A model generated the notes under the pieces. It saw only the letters and a program-made list of their open reading frames with translations, was not told the DNA's origin and did no database searches. From NCBI GenBank assembly GCA_010279815.1, contig QEOQ01000670.1, forward strand, positions 250,716-314,715: DNA of 64,000 bases. The letters run 5' to 3'. Below, in pieces: positions 1 through 28,259 of the stretch. Both the position numbers and the translations under genes were made by a program. This stretch comes from Brachionus plicatilis. Taxonomy: Eukaryota > Rotifera > Eurotatoria > Ploima > Brachionidae. The first letter of the stretch is position 1. Every line of letters starts with the position of its first letter.

Positions 1-70
1 GGTCCGTCAGAACTTAAGCTTTGGCATTTTTAATTTCTGTTCTAAAATTCGCAGTGCCATTTTAAAAATT
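1..70. repeat. End of a foldback element cut by the window edge
   Basis: The first ~60 bases resemble the outer arms of the foldback element at 35.3-35.6 kb: a GGTCC-TCAGAACTTAAGCTT core followed by a short T-rich stretch and CTAAAATTCG. This is therefore probably one arm of another copy whose other half lies left of the window. It has no coding content. Confidence 0.5.
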
Positions 71-2242
71 TCAATTGATGGTTTTGATCTTAAAATTTGA
101 TCTGAAACTTCAATTTTCCTATAAAAAAAAGGCATGTGTTAAATCATTAACTAAAATTGCTAATTTTCCCCCAATTTTACTAGATGAATATAAAAATGAC
201 TTGCTTTTCTTAAAATTGCTTAATTTATTTAAAAATATGAATTATTCAAAAAAAATTGTCATATAGATCCTTGTCTGGTTCAAAAAATTGCTCAAAATTG
301 ACTTATATCCTGTCTGCTGATTTTTAGTTTTTTTAAAATAAAATTATGTTTAATTTTTAATTTTAATACGATTTAGAAAAATTAATAAAAATAAAACAGT
401 GCTTTTATAAAAGTTGCAATGGGCTAATTTTCGTAATTTCACGTAATTTCACGTAATTTAAGATTTTTTTTAAGCTTACGTAATATTACATAAATATTTG
501 TAGGTAAGGATATGTTATTTTACGAAAAATTATGTAAGCTTACATTAAAATATGTTAATTTTAGTAAAATCGTTCTAGAATGATTACGGCCAAAAAAATG
601 AGGGTTTTGGTAAGAAAAATGTAAAATTGGCTTCTTTTCCAAAATATTTAATTCATTTAATTATTGAAAATTAAAATAAAATAATTAAAATAACTAACAA
701 TTTTTTATAAAATTTGGTAAAATTTTGTAGTTAAAATGTAAATCATCGAATTATTAATAAAAAAAGATCAGTTTTAAAATATTTAACCAACCATCACTAT
801 TTTTTACTACAAAATCCCTTACTTTTAATTAAATATTGACGAATAACATGAAACTATTAGTAAATTAAGATATAAAAGTTAAAATGTTTTCATCTAAATT
901 AAATTTATCTTTTATTTTAGTTTTTTTCACAAAGAGATTTCACAGATTTTTATAGATCATAAATAATAAAAGGTTAAAAAAGAAAGTTATTATTGTTTTT
1001 AGCTAAGTTCTAAATCACATTGACAGAATAAAAAAATAAATAAAAAAGTGAATCAAGAAGTTATTCAGTGAAAAACAATAATGGAAAACTAGAGGAAAAG
1101 GTAAAAGTTATTTTCCTTTCTGTAGTTTTCGCTCTTTGGAGGATACTGAACAAAAAAGGTTCATGGTCATGGTGATTGGGAGTCACGTAAAACATACACG
1201 GTAATTAGAGAACCAACAAGAAGCAAAATTATAAAATACGAGAAAATGAGTGAGTATTTGTTTTCAAAAAAGTTGAAATCTGCAACTTCAAAAAGATTGT
1301 AATGAACATTCCACTTGAAAGAAAACGTCGGGCAGGTCGTCCTAAAGTAACAACAAAAGCATTAGCAACACAGAAACATGGTAAAATGTTTTAAAGTTTT
1401 ATTTCGATTTAAAAAAAGTTTTTAATTTATGGAATAATATAAAAATATGAATACAAAAATCAAAATTTTGATTTTATATTAAAAAATAATATAAATAATA
1501 AAGGCTCCATTCCTTCTGACTCAGTTTAGTATCAAAATTTCTATAATATTAGCCAGAAAAGCTCTTAATTCTTGCTGTATAACAGTCTTTTCTTCACTTT
1601 GACCACCTTATTCTAATTAACATTTTAAAATGAATATAACAATAATCTATATAGAATGTGTTCTACATTTTATTAGTCTCTGTTCTATGTCCTTTTATTC
1701 TGCATTATCTATCAGCCTATATGGTATGTTCTGTATTTATAAAAAATTTTAGTACAATTTTGAAAATGCATTAAAAATGTGCGATGGTTGGGATGTATTT
1801 TAATTTAGAAATATTTGGAGAAATTTTTTCCGCTCTATTGAAATTAAATAAAATGATTCAAACATAGATTATTTAATTTTAGAAAATTTTTAGTGAAAAA
1901 AAATAAAATTCTATTTCTTTGCTTTAATTTACTTTTACTAATTCCAAATAAAATTTTTGATCTTTTGACTGTTGAAAAAGGAAATAATTTTAGCTCTGAG
2001 TTTTTTTTTTAATATTTAAGTTGGTTTGAATTTATATACAAAATTTAATGAATATGCTATCTTTTTCTTATTAAATGAATTTCAATCACATTTTACTTAA
2101 AAATTTTAAAAATTAATTGCTAAAATATAATTCATGAAATTTAGGTTACGATTAAAGGAATATTGAGATTCAAATCGAACCAGTGTCAAATTAATCAGAG
2201 GATTAAAAATAATTTGAAAATTTAAACTCGAGATTTACATAC
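71..2242. other. AT-rich non-coding stretch with one small MULE-tail relic
   Basis: No exon or RNA gene was recognised. Positions ~430-550 hold short CGTAATTTCA tandem copies and small palindromes. Around 1303-1377 a plus-strand reading gives NIPLERKRRAGRPKVTTKAL, the basic glycine-arginine-proline tail typical of MULE-type transposase relatives. It also occurs at ~3740, ~42840 and ~53720. The rest looks like drifted intron or intergenic DNA, possibly the last introns of the Rap exchange factor gene to the right. Confidence 0.4.
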
Positions 2243-2925
2243 CGGACCATATGTCTTCAAGAAATAGATAAGACCTTGACCTTCCGACTACTAATTATAT
2301 GAAAGAGAATAGCCTAAGCATTATTTCAGAAAAATAAATAGTCACCTAGCTCTTTTTTTAAAAAGCTCATAGCTCAAAAACTAAAAATATCTTTTTTTTT
2401 GAGAGAATTCTTCAATTTCAAATAATTGGTACTTATGGCATACCGTTTTGTAGGTAATTAAAATCTCTGCATTCTTACATTATAAATATAAATTTATTTT
2501 AAGGCTCTCGGTGAAAATTTCTATTAATTTATTTTTACTTTCGACCAAGCCAAATTTTTTAAAATTATTTAAAGAAAAAATAACCGTAATAAAAAAAGGT
2601 TTATTTTTTACCCTTTTTTTTTTTAGGCATCAGAAAATTTTGAATATTTTAAATTTTAACAAAAATTATCTATTATCTATTACTAATTAAAGAAATTATT
2701 TTGATATTCATTTTAAAAAAATCATTTTTATTACGGTTATTTTTTCTTTAAATAATTTTAAAAAATTTGGTAAAATAAAATTTTTAGTTTTTGAGCTATG
2801 AGCTTTTTAAAAAAAGAGCTAGGTGACTATTTATTTTTCTGCGATAATGCTTAGGCTATTCTCTTTCATACAATTAGTGGTTGGAAGGTCAAGGTCTTAT
2901 CTATTTCTTGAAAACATATGGTCCG
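2243..2925. repeat. Long palindromic foldback element (MITE-like)
   Basis: The left arm (CGGACCATATG then a segment containing AGATAAGACCTTGACCTTCC) reappears reverse-complemented at the right end (2880-2925), with ACATATGGTCCG at the tip. Complementarity continues inward through the AGCTCTTTTTTTAAAAAGCTC segment and again at 2570-2620 versus 2715-2765, so nearly the whole ~680 bp folds on itself. There is no ORF. A non-autonomous terminal-inverted-repeat DNA transposon is the likely source. Confidence 0.75.
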
Positions 2926-3044
2926 TTAACAGCAACTCAGGATTTTACTCGTTGTTACTAGTTTTACAAGTCAAAAACAAGGTATTATGGTCCAACTGAT
3001 ACTTTTGCGTAAAAGTTCATCAAATTCTCTACAAAATAGTATGT

Positions 3045-4135
3045 GGTCGGAAGTTTTTGGATAATTCCTAATGGGTCGTATTTATTCGGGCTCATCCAGT
3101 TACTGAAATGGGCTCATTACACATTAACAATAATTACTAAGTTGGTCTCATAATTTTAATTAAAATGAATAACTATTTACTTATTCTTTAATAATGATTA
3201 CTTTTCATGTCCTCAACTCATTTTCGGTCTCAATTATTACTTAAATGAACTTATTAATTACTGATATAATATACACAAATTAATTAAAGTGGACCAGATT
3301 ATTGATTCAAAATGCTATATAAGAAAAAAAAATTATGTCTATTTTCCAAACAAAATTAAAATATAACCATAACATGACAGAACTACAAGATAGTGAGTTA
3401 AATTTAAGATCAATTCAATAATATGAATCCGATGAGTCTGAAGCAGATGATCAAGAAAGTCTTCCAGTAATCAAACAAAAGAAAAACTGGATAATTGCAG
3501 AAACTTTCGAAAATGCAAACCAAGTAACCGAATGGTTAAAAGAAAATACAACATGGTTATCAAAAAGATTAGCTTCTCCTGTTGAAAGTGTAAACAAAAG
3601 AAATAGAATGACCGAGAATGTTGATAAAATATTAAAAGAACAAGGTGGAACAAGACAAACAAGAAGCAAAGCAAACAACTTGATTAAATCAACTGCACAG
3701 TCTTCAAGTCATTCAGCTACACAAGAAGTTAAAAGACAGAGAGGTAGACCTAAGAAAACTGCAATACAGTTATTTCATTATCTTCTCAATTTTACTCAAA
3801 AATTTATTTTTACTTTGTTTATAAATTTCTTTATTATTTTACTTTATTAAAAATATAATTTTTTTATTTTACTCAAATAATTCTTTACTTGCTTAATAAA
3901 ATTATTATTGAAATTTTATTTTTTTATTTCATTTAAAATAAATAAATATTAAAATTAAAATTGTTATCGTTTAAGAAATTTCGTAACTCTTATTTAGTAA
4001 TTTTAGAGCCCAAAAATAACTAAAAAACGAGTCCAAAGTAGTAATTATATATCCCATAATTAATTAACTATTGAGTCCAAAATAATTATGAGCCCGTTTA
4101 AATTATTCCCATTCCTAATACCATCCGACCGCGGT
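3045..4135 (+). mobile_element. DNA-transposon relic with truncated MULE-like ORF
   Basis: The ends are imperfect inverted repeats: GGTCGGA... TATTCGGGCTCAT near 3048-3095 against ATGAGCCCG...CCGACCG near 4088-4132. Inside, one plus-strand frame from the ATG near 3374 runs to ~3770, broken only by a TAA near 3420. It encodes an acidic start, a segment like WIIAETFENANQVTEWL, and a basic RGRPKK tail. The same order (acidic start, aromatic segment, GRP tail) occurs in the relic at 42.0-43.0 kb, so I read both as non-autonomous derivatives of one MULE-like family. No catalytic core is present here. Confidence is good for a transposon and lower for the superfamily. Confidence 0.6.
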
Positions 4136-4226
4136 CCGGGGGCGGCCCGTGTTTTAGTAAAAAACTAGTGGTCCGTGTTTTAGCATAAAAATGAGTAAAA
4201 AAAAGAAAAAAAAATCCCCATCTTAC

Positions 4227-19428
<15,202 letters not shown>

Positions 19429-22400
19429 GCTCGTGGTCAGCACTAATTCATATTGATACAATAAAACAAGGAAACAAAGCAACAATAAAAACTTTTTTTT
19501 TTTGAAAAAATTTCTAATCTAAACGAAACAAAGCGACTTTAAATGGCAACATATTTTGTATTAATATCCACAAGAAGATATGCGTGCTATTTGTTGTTTA
19601 AACTCGTTTGGAGCTTCTCTTGGATAATTTGAGTATTGTTTTCCAACACACACACACACACGTAATATTGAGTGTGTATGTGCGGGACTTATGTAATTTG
19701 TATATGACAATTAGCTAACGGTTTACACAATCAACAAAACGGTACAAGCCGGATTCCGTGGAGAACAAGAAAAACAAAAATTATAATAGGAATCATCAAC
19801 ACCTAAATTATGATTAACATCAAGCATATTAAAATAAAAGAGTAAAAAAGTGTTTTTATTATTTTGATTTTTTTTCTCTCTATTTCAAACGCATATTGAG
19901 CTTTATTCGCATAAAATTTAACATTTTAATAAAGTGACTTTGATTAAGTCTTTGTCGAATCAAGGTCAAATAAAATGACCTCTTAACAAAATCGTCCCCA
20001 ACACACATATTTTTTGTTGCCCCTCAGGATACATATTCAATTAAACATCCTTTCTTAACGCTCAAATTCCTTGAACTCACTAATTGAAATTTAATATACT
20101 TTGCGGTAAACAAAAAATATTTTTAATTTTTTTATTTTGAGAAAATTGTTTGCAAATAGTAAAATTGAAAAAATAAACCAAGCTTTCCAACAAAAACGAA
20201 AAATAAAAGTTTAAAATTTTTGAATTAATCTTTTCATTCAAAATTATTTACGAGGTGCATTCAAATTATCACCAAACAAATTAGATAGACTCTCGTAAAA
20301 AATCAAAGAAATAAAATTTTTACAATCTTTTTTTTCGAATTAACTTTAACTTAAAATTTAAATAAAAAAATGTATTTTTCTTTTTTGTTATTTAAGTAAT
20401 AAATTAAATTGTCAAACAAAAAGAAGACATTGTTTTATTATAATACTTGATTTAAAAATAGCTGACCAGTCAGACAAGTTATTCTTAAGATAATCACTAA
20501 AAAATATTTTAATCTTTGTCAATAATAAAATTTTTAATGAGTAATATTAACCAATTTTTATTTTTTATCTAAATTTTTATACAAAAGAAGGCATTATGCC
20601 GTTCGGGTTAGTCCCGGGTTTTTCCCAAATTAATTTTTCAAAAAAAAAAAAAACTTTAGATTGGAAATCATTTATGAGAATAAGCCTTAAGAAAATTTTT
20701 TTTCTTAAATTGAGATTAAATTTTGTGCTAAAAATTAAAAAAAAAACTGATGGGAAAATAAAGCTCAAAGCATTCAAATGTCAAATTTCTAATGTGACTG
20801 ATCAACTTGTTCTTTCTTTTAATAAAAATATATCATCATTATTTTTATCTTAAACTACAAAAATTAAAAAAAAAATTTCAATAAGTATAAACAAATAAAA
20901 AAATTGTTATAAAATTAAGTTCGTTTTCAAAGGCCATTAAGAAGTTGAACCAACTCACTCTGTACTTAATCACCGAGTAGTTTTTACCTAGTCTTTAAAC
21001 TATTATGATTCTTTAAAAATCCCAAATTAGTTATTTGTGCTAAAGAATTATTTTCGAACAAAAATGCTTGTTTTTAATCGAACAATTTTTCTTAAGAACC
21101 ATCTTCAATAAAAATGACTCAATTTTGACTAATCTTTAATTTGGAGACCACCTCCAAAAAACATACCTATCATTATATTTGGTTAAATTTATTTTCAAAA
21201 ATGAAAAAAAGCATTATTTGAGAAAATAGAAAATTAATTAATATCCTTTTTGGCTGAAAGAAAATTAATTGTTATTTGATTAAAATTGACCGCTCATAAA
21301 AAATGCAAAAATCATTCAATTACTAATGCTAAAAGGTACTTATTATTATTATGATTAAAAATATGCTTATATTATTCTTTATACATAGAGATAATTTAGC
21401 TCAATTTAATTTATTGCTGCAATTGATGACCAAGTCAAAAATCAGCTTTAATTAAAGCTGAACTGGCGAAAATTGAAATATCGCCTAGACAACAAATTGA
21501 GGCAACGATCTTGCTTTATTTGTCTAATAATTTTTGAAACAATTATTACTTTAAAATAAAAATATTTGTTATTTTTTATTATTAAGAAAACATATCAAGC
21601 TAAGTCAAAAATACATTTTAGATCTCAAGTCAAAAACAATCCTGCCGAGAATTTGAACTATGATTATTTTTTCTCACTTTTTCTCTCTCGTATAAAAAAC
21701 TTAGTAAATATTCTTGATAATACTAGAATAGATGGACCAAAGGAAAATATTTATAAAGATCAGATTAGCATCTTGATAATGAAGCGGGGTAGAATTTGAA
21801 AAATTTTCCTTAATACACTAGAACAGTGACCCGAGAGAATTGTTTGGTATCTTAAATATGCCAAAGCTATGATTGTCTCAATGATTAATGCGAATATTTA
21901 GCTAAGTCTTTAGAATTAAATGAAAAATTTTCATTCAAGTTACTGCATAGATAGAAATTTAAGGTTAAAAACTAGTTTCGTAATGATTTATTGCTTGATT
22001 CGGCATTTAAAAAACCGACTGGTATTTTATCTAATATTGCCATATTTTAACCTTAACAAGCGATAAGGAAACACTTGATTTTTATAACATAAAATAAAAT
22101 TAAATGCTCTGAATATTTTTTTCAAAATTATTCTTTAAAAAATAAACAATTTAAGTTTGGGAAAATTGGTTAGAAAAACTAAGCATTTTTTTTTGTTTAT
22201 TTCACGGGGTGTTTAAAAAAGTAGTTGATAAATTTTAATTAAAGTTTTTTAAAAATCTTCCTTAAAAAAAAACAAAAAATATTATTTTTTTAACTTGATC
22301 TTTGATAACCCAAATTTAAAAATATTTCTTGCAAAAAAAATGAATTTTTCCCATTTTTTTAAAGTTAAATAAATACAATGTTAATAACTCTTCCATAAAT

Positions 22401-24061
22401 TAAAAAGCAGTGAAAGTGTTTTTTTTCAGATTCTATCTATAAGACTGATTAACTAGTCATTTATTCAATAATAACTCATATTTCATTCAAATTTTAAAAA
22501 TAAAATTTTAATTTTTATAAAATAAAAATTCAACTTTTTTAATGCTTAAATTTAACTTTTTGAGTTTGTTGATGATATCTGTAAAAATTAATTTGATTTT
22601 TTTGAATATTGAAATTTTAAGTATCGAAAACTTCAACATTGATCCCTTGATCATAAATCTATTAATTAATGTTTAGTAAAAATATCCAAATTTTCTCATT
22701 TGATTGTTTTTGATATTGATTAAATTGAATTCTATCTATTTCTTAATCTTAATATGGATTTCTTGGGTCATTTTTGATAAAAAACATTTTATAGTTATTT
22801 TAATTTTTATAGTAGTAGTACTTAATACTGTAACCCTATTGGGAGGTAAATCTATGAGCTATGGCAGTAAATGTCTTCTTTTTGAATTTAAACAACATTC
22901 AAAACTTTTACTTTTGACTCGAGATTTGCTTTTTTATATAATAATAAAATAAAATAATTTTAAAATTTAAAATTTTCATTTTTTTTTCATTTTTTTAATT
23001 TTTAATCTTTCAGGAAATTTATTAAAAAACTATTCCAAATTATTTAGTTATTAAAATAAAAACAAAAATTTTCTGAAATTTCGCCCATAAAATATAAAAA
23101 TATGAAAATGTAAAAATCTAAAATTATTTTCATCTTGCCAAAAATAGTTGAGCAACAATCAAAATAAGTCAAAAAGAAGGTCTTAAAAAATTGTATTTTT
23201 AGTGATGTTGAAAAAAAGACTGTTTTTGTTAATAACTGAAAAAAAAATGTAAACAAGTTATTAAGATTATGATCTATTTTAAACCCAAAAGATTTAATTT
23301 GTATATCCTTTCCACTCAAATTTATTTTAACAGGGTTATTGGTCTTTCTGTTGTAAAAAATCATACAAAATCTTTTTGATCAGTTTAATTTCAATTACTT
23401 TATAAAAACAGTTGATACTTTTAAAAAAATTTTTTAAATCATTATTTTTATGACTTTTAGTCGTGTCATCAGCAAGCATTTTCATACCAGGACCCTTTAA
23501 CAGAAATGACAAATTCAAAAAAAGAAGAGGAACAAAGACTGATCTAAACTACTAACTTTAGAGATAGTGGCTAAGATTTATCATTTCGAACTTTTTGTGA
23601 TTTATTAGCAAAATTATTCAACGAAAGACATATTAAAATAATCAAACTCATGATAGTTTTCATAAAAATTTTAAAATCTGCAAAATTCATAATAATTTTT
23701 AACAAAGAAGACTGGAATCAATTAAATTGAATGTTCTTCTAAAATATATAAATAAGGCTAAATGTATTTTTTATTTTTTATTGAAATTTAAATAATATGT
23801 GAATAAAAATCCGATAGAACAAAGACTAAATTATTGCAATAGTAAAATGCTCTTATAAAAAAAAAATTCTATATATCTTGAAAATATTTTACTGTAAATT
23901 ATGCACATTAACATAAAATTGCATCGCCATTCTATTCCAAAATTTAATTCAAATTATGATACAATAAATAAATATTTCTAAGCTCAAAAAGTTGTTTTCA
24001 TCAAACAAGTTGAATAGAAAAAAAAAATAAATAAATTTCAGAATTTTTGAACTTTGTCAAA
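19429..24061. other. Intergenic region between RAPGEF2 and NFYC
   Basis: The two genes diverge from here, so both promoters should lie inside. Near 19649 there is a short CA run. From 19500 to 20100 the sequence is slightly less A/T-biased and may hold the RAPGEF2 5' UTR and promoter. A stretch at ~21560-22050 has a few longer open frames but no recognisable product and many stops. I see no RNA gene or convincing exon. Confidence 0.4.
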
Positions 24062-24932
24062 ATGGAATATGCATCAGGAGCTTCTAGCGAGGCCATCGGC
24101 TTGTTGGAGAATTTCTGGCCGCGAATGACTCGAGAAGTGCAGAATTTGGCTTCTGTAGGAATTTTTAAAAAATTTTTTGAATAAAATTTTTATTTTTTTT
24201 CTCTTAGTCTGACTTCAAAAACCCCGAATTACCGCTAGCTAGAATAAAAAAAATAATGAAACTTGACGATGAAGTTAAAATGATCAGTGCCGAGGCACCA
24301 ATTATATTTGCCAAGGCGGCAGAAATGTTCATTCAAGAAGTGACTATTAGGTCATGGTTGCACACAGAAGATAACAAGAGAAGAACTTTACAAGTTAGAT
24401 TTTAATAAAAATTTCAAAAAATAAATTTTTCAATTATTTACTTTAGCGTAATGACGTAGCCTTGGCTATTTCCAAATACGATCAGTTTGATTTTTTGATA
24501 GACATAGTGCCTAGAGAGGAAATAAAGCCGACCAAAAAAGAGTCTCACTCGCCTAATGCAAATTCAAGTGCAACCAGTGCCAACCAACAAAACGCCACTG
24601 TTCTCAATTCATTAGACCCCAATACTGCCAATCTTCTATCGGCTATAAATGGCTCGAGCAACAGTTCAGTGTCCACTGGCGCAAATCAATCAAATAATGG
24701 AAATATTCAATATTTTTTTGCCGTGCCGGCAAATGGCACAAACTCAACCTCTAATTCAGCATCTTCAATGCCTGTCCAATTTCAGTCGATTCAAGGACTG
24801 TCAAATAACATCCAAGGACTACAAACTCTACAAGGTTTTCAAGGTATCCAAGGCTTGCAAGGTGCTCAGATCATTCTTGGCTCATCAAATGGACAACCAG
24901 CAGTGTTTTCGGTGCCGAATAGAGACAGCTAA
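24062..24932 (+). CDS. NFYC: Nuclear transcription factor Y subunit gamma (NF-YC)
   Basis: Histone-fold subunit that pairs with NF-YB and recruits NF-YA to CCAAT boxes in the nucleus. Exons are 24062-24154, 24208-24393 and 24447-24932, with introns of 53 bp each bounded by GT/AG and all junctions in phase 0, giving 254 residues. Residues ~18-110 hold the whole conserved core: [50 protein letters not shown] and [13 protein letters not shown]. The rest is a Ser/Asn/Gln-rich activation region ending in repeated LQG/IQG motifs, as in animal NF-YC, though shorter than in vertebrates. The ATG at 24062 begins the only frame that leads into FWPRM. The stop lies 256 bp from the convergent PWP1 stop, so the 3' UTRs may overlap. 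Confidence 0.97.
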
Positions 24933-25188
24933 AGCTAACCAATCAATCCAATGTAATTGATTTTAAAATCTTAAAATCATGGTGTAAATAATTGTTTTTT
25001 TTCGTTTTTGCTGACAGAAAAAAACTATTGGCAAGTTTTAAAGAAATTAAAATTTTTTTTTCGAAATTCAATGTCTATGATTAATTTCACTATTTTTTTT
25101 TTTAATTTTTATATTTTTTTCGAATTAAAAAGTATTTTAATAGACACATTTTTCAATTAATTAAAGTACAACTAGCTGCATAATACAT

Positions 25189-26940
25189 TTATTTATTAAA
25201 TTTGCGTTTATTATTTTTAAAATTTTTAAATTTAATAGCTCGTTCTTTTCGTTTGGAGATTTTTTGCTCCATTTTTTTCTCTTCTTCTGCCAAGTTGATG
25301 TTCATGCGTTCATAAAATCTTTCTCTCACTTCTTTTATCTCACGAATGTCCCACACTCTTGGCTCGTTGCATTTTGTTCCCGCAAAAGAGAATACAAATG
25401 CTGAATCCGGTGACGATTCTACACAAGTCACTTCCCCCTTTGAAAATAAATAATTTTTGTTTTCTCTTTTAATAAAAAAAAATTTACAGTCTTGAGTTTG
25501 TCTTCGTAGATTTTCTCAAAGCTGTGAGATTTTATGTCCCAAATTTTGACTATTTCATCTTCACAAGCTGAAACTAAAAGCCCCGGAACCTTTGAGCTCA
25601 ATGAAAGTCCGGACACAGAAGAATCGTGAGCTTTTATTGTAGCTACAGCCTTATCACTTCTTATATCAATTAAATTGATTGTTCCCTCATCATCAGAACT
25701 CTTAATAATTCAAAAAAATTTTTTTTTTAAACAATTAAAAAAATTGAATTTTACTAAAAAATAATTTGGGTCCAAAGAGTTCCATATAACCCTCTCAATA
25801 TCATTTTCAAGCTTCCAAATTTTTTTATTTGTCTTGGGGTTTCGACAGTCGTACAAAGCCACTGTTGAATCGCATGAGCCCGACAAGAGAGAAAAAGCCT
25901 CAATCGGATGAAACTCAATGGCCTGAACTCTATCTTTATGATTTTTTATTTTAGTAGCCTGTTTCATTTGTTCCAAATTCCACAAAACTATGGTTTTATC
26001 TGCCGATGCACTTGCTAAAATATTCCGGTTCAAATTGTTATAGGACAAGTCGAGAACGGCGTCTGTGTGACCCGCTATTTTGGGCTTTTTTCCCAGTTCT
26101 GTCTTTAATTTTTTCTTTTTTATTTTTTTGGTCGAGCCCAGAGTAAATTCGGGCTCCAAACTGTCCATTAGATCAAGGTCCCATATCTCTATCCACGGAT
26201 TCATTGTACCAATAGCCAAATAGTTTACTGCAGAGTCTGCATTGGTCGGATCAAAGTCAAGCCATTCAACACAAACAGGCACCGAGGAAAGCAACAAGTC
26301 GTGATGAATGTAGAAATTTCCTTCGTCTTCGTTGTAAACTAAAAAATTAAAATTAAAAAAAAAAAATTTAATTTAAATTTTTAAATTAACCGAATATGTT
26401 CAATGAACTGTCATCTTCATCAACGGTGCCACATACTAGCAAATTGTCGCTTGACTTTATCTCAATATCTTCTTCATCTGAATCCTCACCCTGTTTTTTT
26501 TTTTAATTTTTTTAACACAAAATTTTTAATAGAAAATTACATCATCTTTTTTAGTCAATAAAACATCTTCGGCGTTAGTCGGAAAACAGGCCAGAGAATT
26601 TAATTGTTCCAATTTAAGTTCACAATCTTAAAATTAAAAATTTTTAAAAACGTTTTTTTCTTTTATTCAGCCAACCTTCATTATCATAGTTGTCTAAATT
26701 ATATTTTTTATCAATATTTTCCTCCTCATTTTCCACTTCGCTTTTATTATCCTCATGCTCAGTCATGTCTTCCGTATCCTTTTTATCAAGTTCATTTTCG
26801 GACTCACTTTCCTCACACTCTTCTTCGTTCGGACCCATTTCAGAAAAAAGTTGTTTCATTTCATTTTCGTCAATTTTTATCCGAACAGGTGTTTTGCTAA
26901 CACCTTTTTTGACCCATGTCATGCTCGATATGAAGCGCAT
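25189..26940 (-). CDS. PWP1: Periodic tryptophan protein 1 homologue (WD40, ribosome biogenesis)
   Basis: Nucleolar WD-repeat protein linked to rRNA transcription and pre-rRNA processing. Six exons join in phase: 26940-26676, 26626-26541, 26490-26391, 26338-25755, 25700-25488 and 25437-25189. They give 498 residues, close to the usual ~500, and all introns are 49-54 bp. The start MRFISSMTWVKKGV matches the family opening. An acidic stretch (~45-85) leads to YNLDNYDNE. SSDNLLVCGTVDED and VEWLDFDP precede the WD repeats: EIWDLDLMDSLEPEFTLGS, GHTDAVLDLSYN, ASASADKTIVLWN, SGSCDSTVALYDCR and EIVKIWDI. The tail is lysine-rich. The short mini-introns and full-length match make this a confident call. 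It converges with NFYC. Confidence 0.97.
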
Positions 26941-27519
26941 TTTTTATAAATTTTTATTTTTTTTAATTTTTGAATTAATTCAGCAAGGTTTAGTAGAAAA
27001 AACATCCAAATTCATGTACTTGAAGCAAATTATTTTTAAAGTTTGTTTTGAATTCAGAGGTGCTGGCAAAGTTTTGGGATTAATTCTTTCTAAAATGATA
27101 ATTTTTTTCATTAAAACAAAAAGATTATTTTCTCCTCATTTCACAGTTAACCGGATGCCGGCATTTTTTCATAATAAAGCCATCTATTGACTTTATCTGA
27201 GCTATTTTTATTTAATTGAGCCTTTTTGAATTTTAATATAGAAAAAAGCAATATTGAATTATAATTCTTAATTTTTTTAATTTAATGAAAAAAATCAAAT
27301 TTTTTTGATTAATTTAAGTAGCGTTCTAGAATATCCGTTATTGCAAATCAAATATTTGCAATTCGATCTCCTGCATTGATTTCTTGCTGATCTTTGATTC
27401 TAGTATCTGTCTGGTTAGAGATAAAATTTTTCAACTCGGCACATGAAGTTAAATATTCATTAATTTGTTATCTAAAATTTTTTTTTTGGATAAATTATTA
27501 GCCGAATCTATAAAAACAA
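26941..27519. other. Upstream region of PWP1
   Basis: A plus-strand open frame continues to 27190 but has no recognisable domain and overlaps the PWP1 antisense, so I do not call it. The PWP1 promoter should lie just right of 26940. Nothing else was seen. Confidence 0.35.
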
Positions 27520-28011
27520 TTGCTTTTTTATTTACTAATGTATAATTTTATTTTTTCCTTAATGAATAAAAAAAATTCCAATGATTATCAATTTTTATAT
27601 ATCTCAAGCGAAATAGAGCTAAAAAATCATGCTAATAATTTTTCAAAAACTGTCATTCAGAGAGTTACTGAAGCTCTTTTAATTTGTTTAGAATTATTTC
27701 AATTGACAGAAAGTGTTGAGCCTTGTATTTTATTTAAAAATGATATTAGATAAATTTTTCACTTATTGCCTGATAAAAGACACATAACTAAAAACAGTTT
27801 TTATCTATCTATCATTTACGAAACAAGCTTTCATCAGTCAAAAATTAATATTGGATTTATTTTTGATACTGGCGGTTTTTTTAGCTTAGCAAGTTGGTTA
27901 GATTAATGGTGTACAATGAAAAACAGATATCTTGTAAACAATTTTTTAAAAGATATAGTTAAAATGCTAGCAAAAAGTATTAATCAAAACAAAAATCTGA
28001 ACACGGGTTGA
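27520..28011 (+). pseudogene. Decayed coding relic, family unknown
   Basis: One plus-strand frame stays open for ~164 codons with only two internal stops (TAA at 27751 and near 27904) before a final TGA, which is unlikely in DNA this A/T-rich. First it reads SEIELKNHANNFSKTVIQRV..., after the stop a segment with FIFDTGGFFSLASWLD, then MKNRYLVNNFLKDIVKMLA. The frame begins at a TTG; the first ATG is at 27538. I recognise no family. It could be a dying cellular gene, a transposon fragment, or exons whose introns I have not seen. Confidence 0.35.
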
Positions 28012-28259
28012 TTTTAATCTTTTAAAGAGCTTATGCCAACTTTGCATTAAACTCAATATTTTTGTAATTTATTTTAGAAGAAGCTTTAAATCTGCTCTAA
28101 TCACGCCAATCTTCATGACTTCTTCATTACAAGATAATTTTAACTTTAGATAAAACAAAAAGCATGATTAATGATTCTCGGTTTCGAAAAATTCAATGAA
28201 AAAAATCTTTGCTTTAACTTTTTAAACACAATTGGGAATTTTTATACAAGCATTCATTC

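Noticed and set aside
3451..3678. Minus-strand ORFs over the MULE-like ORF
   Set aside because: They lie antisense to the transposon frame, which has the meaningful RGRPKK tail.
20577..20853. Opposed ORFs on both strands
   Set aside because: Both are Lys/Phe/Ile-rich translations of A and T runs with no domain signal.
26690..27190. 166-codon plus-strand frame overlapping PWP1 exon 1
   Set aside because: The first half is antisense to the acidic stretch of PWP1 and the rest has no recognisable domain.
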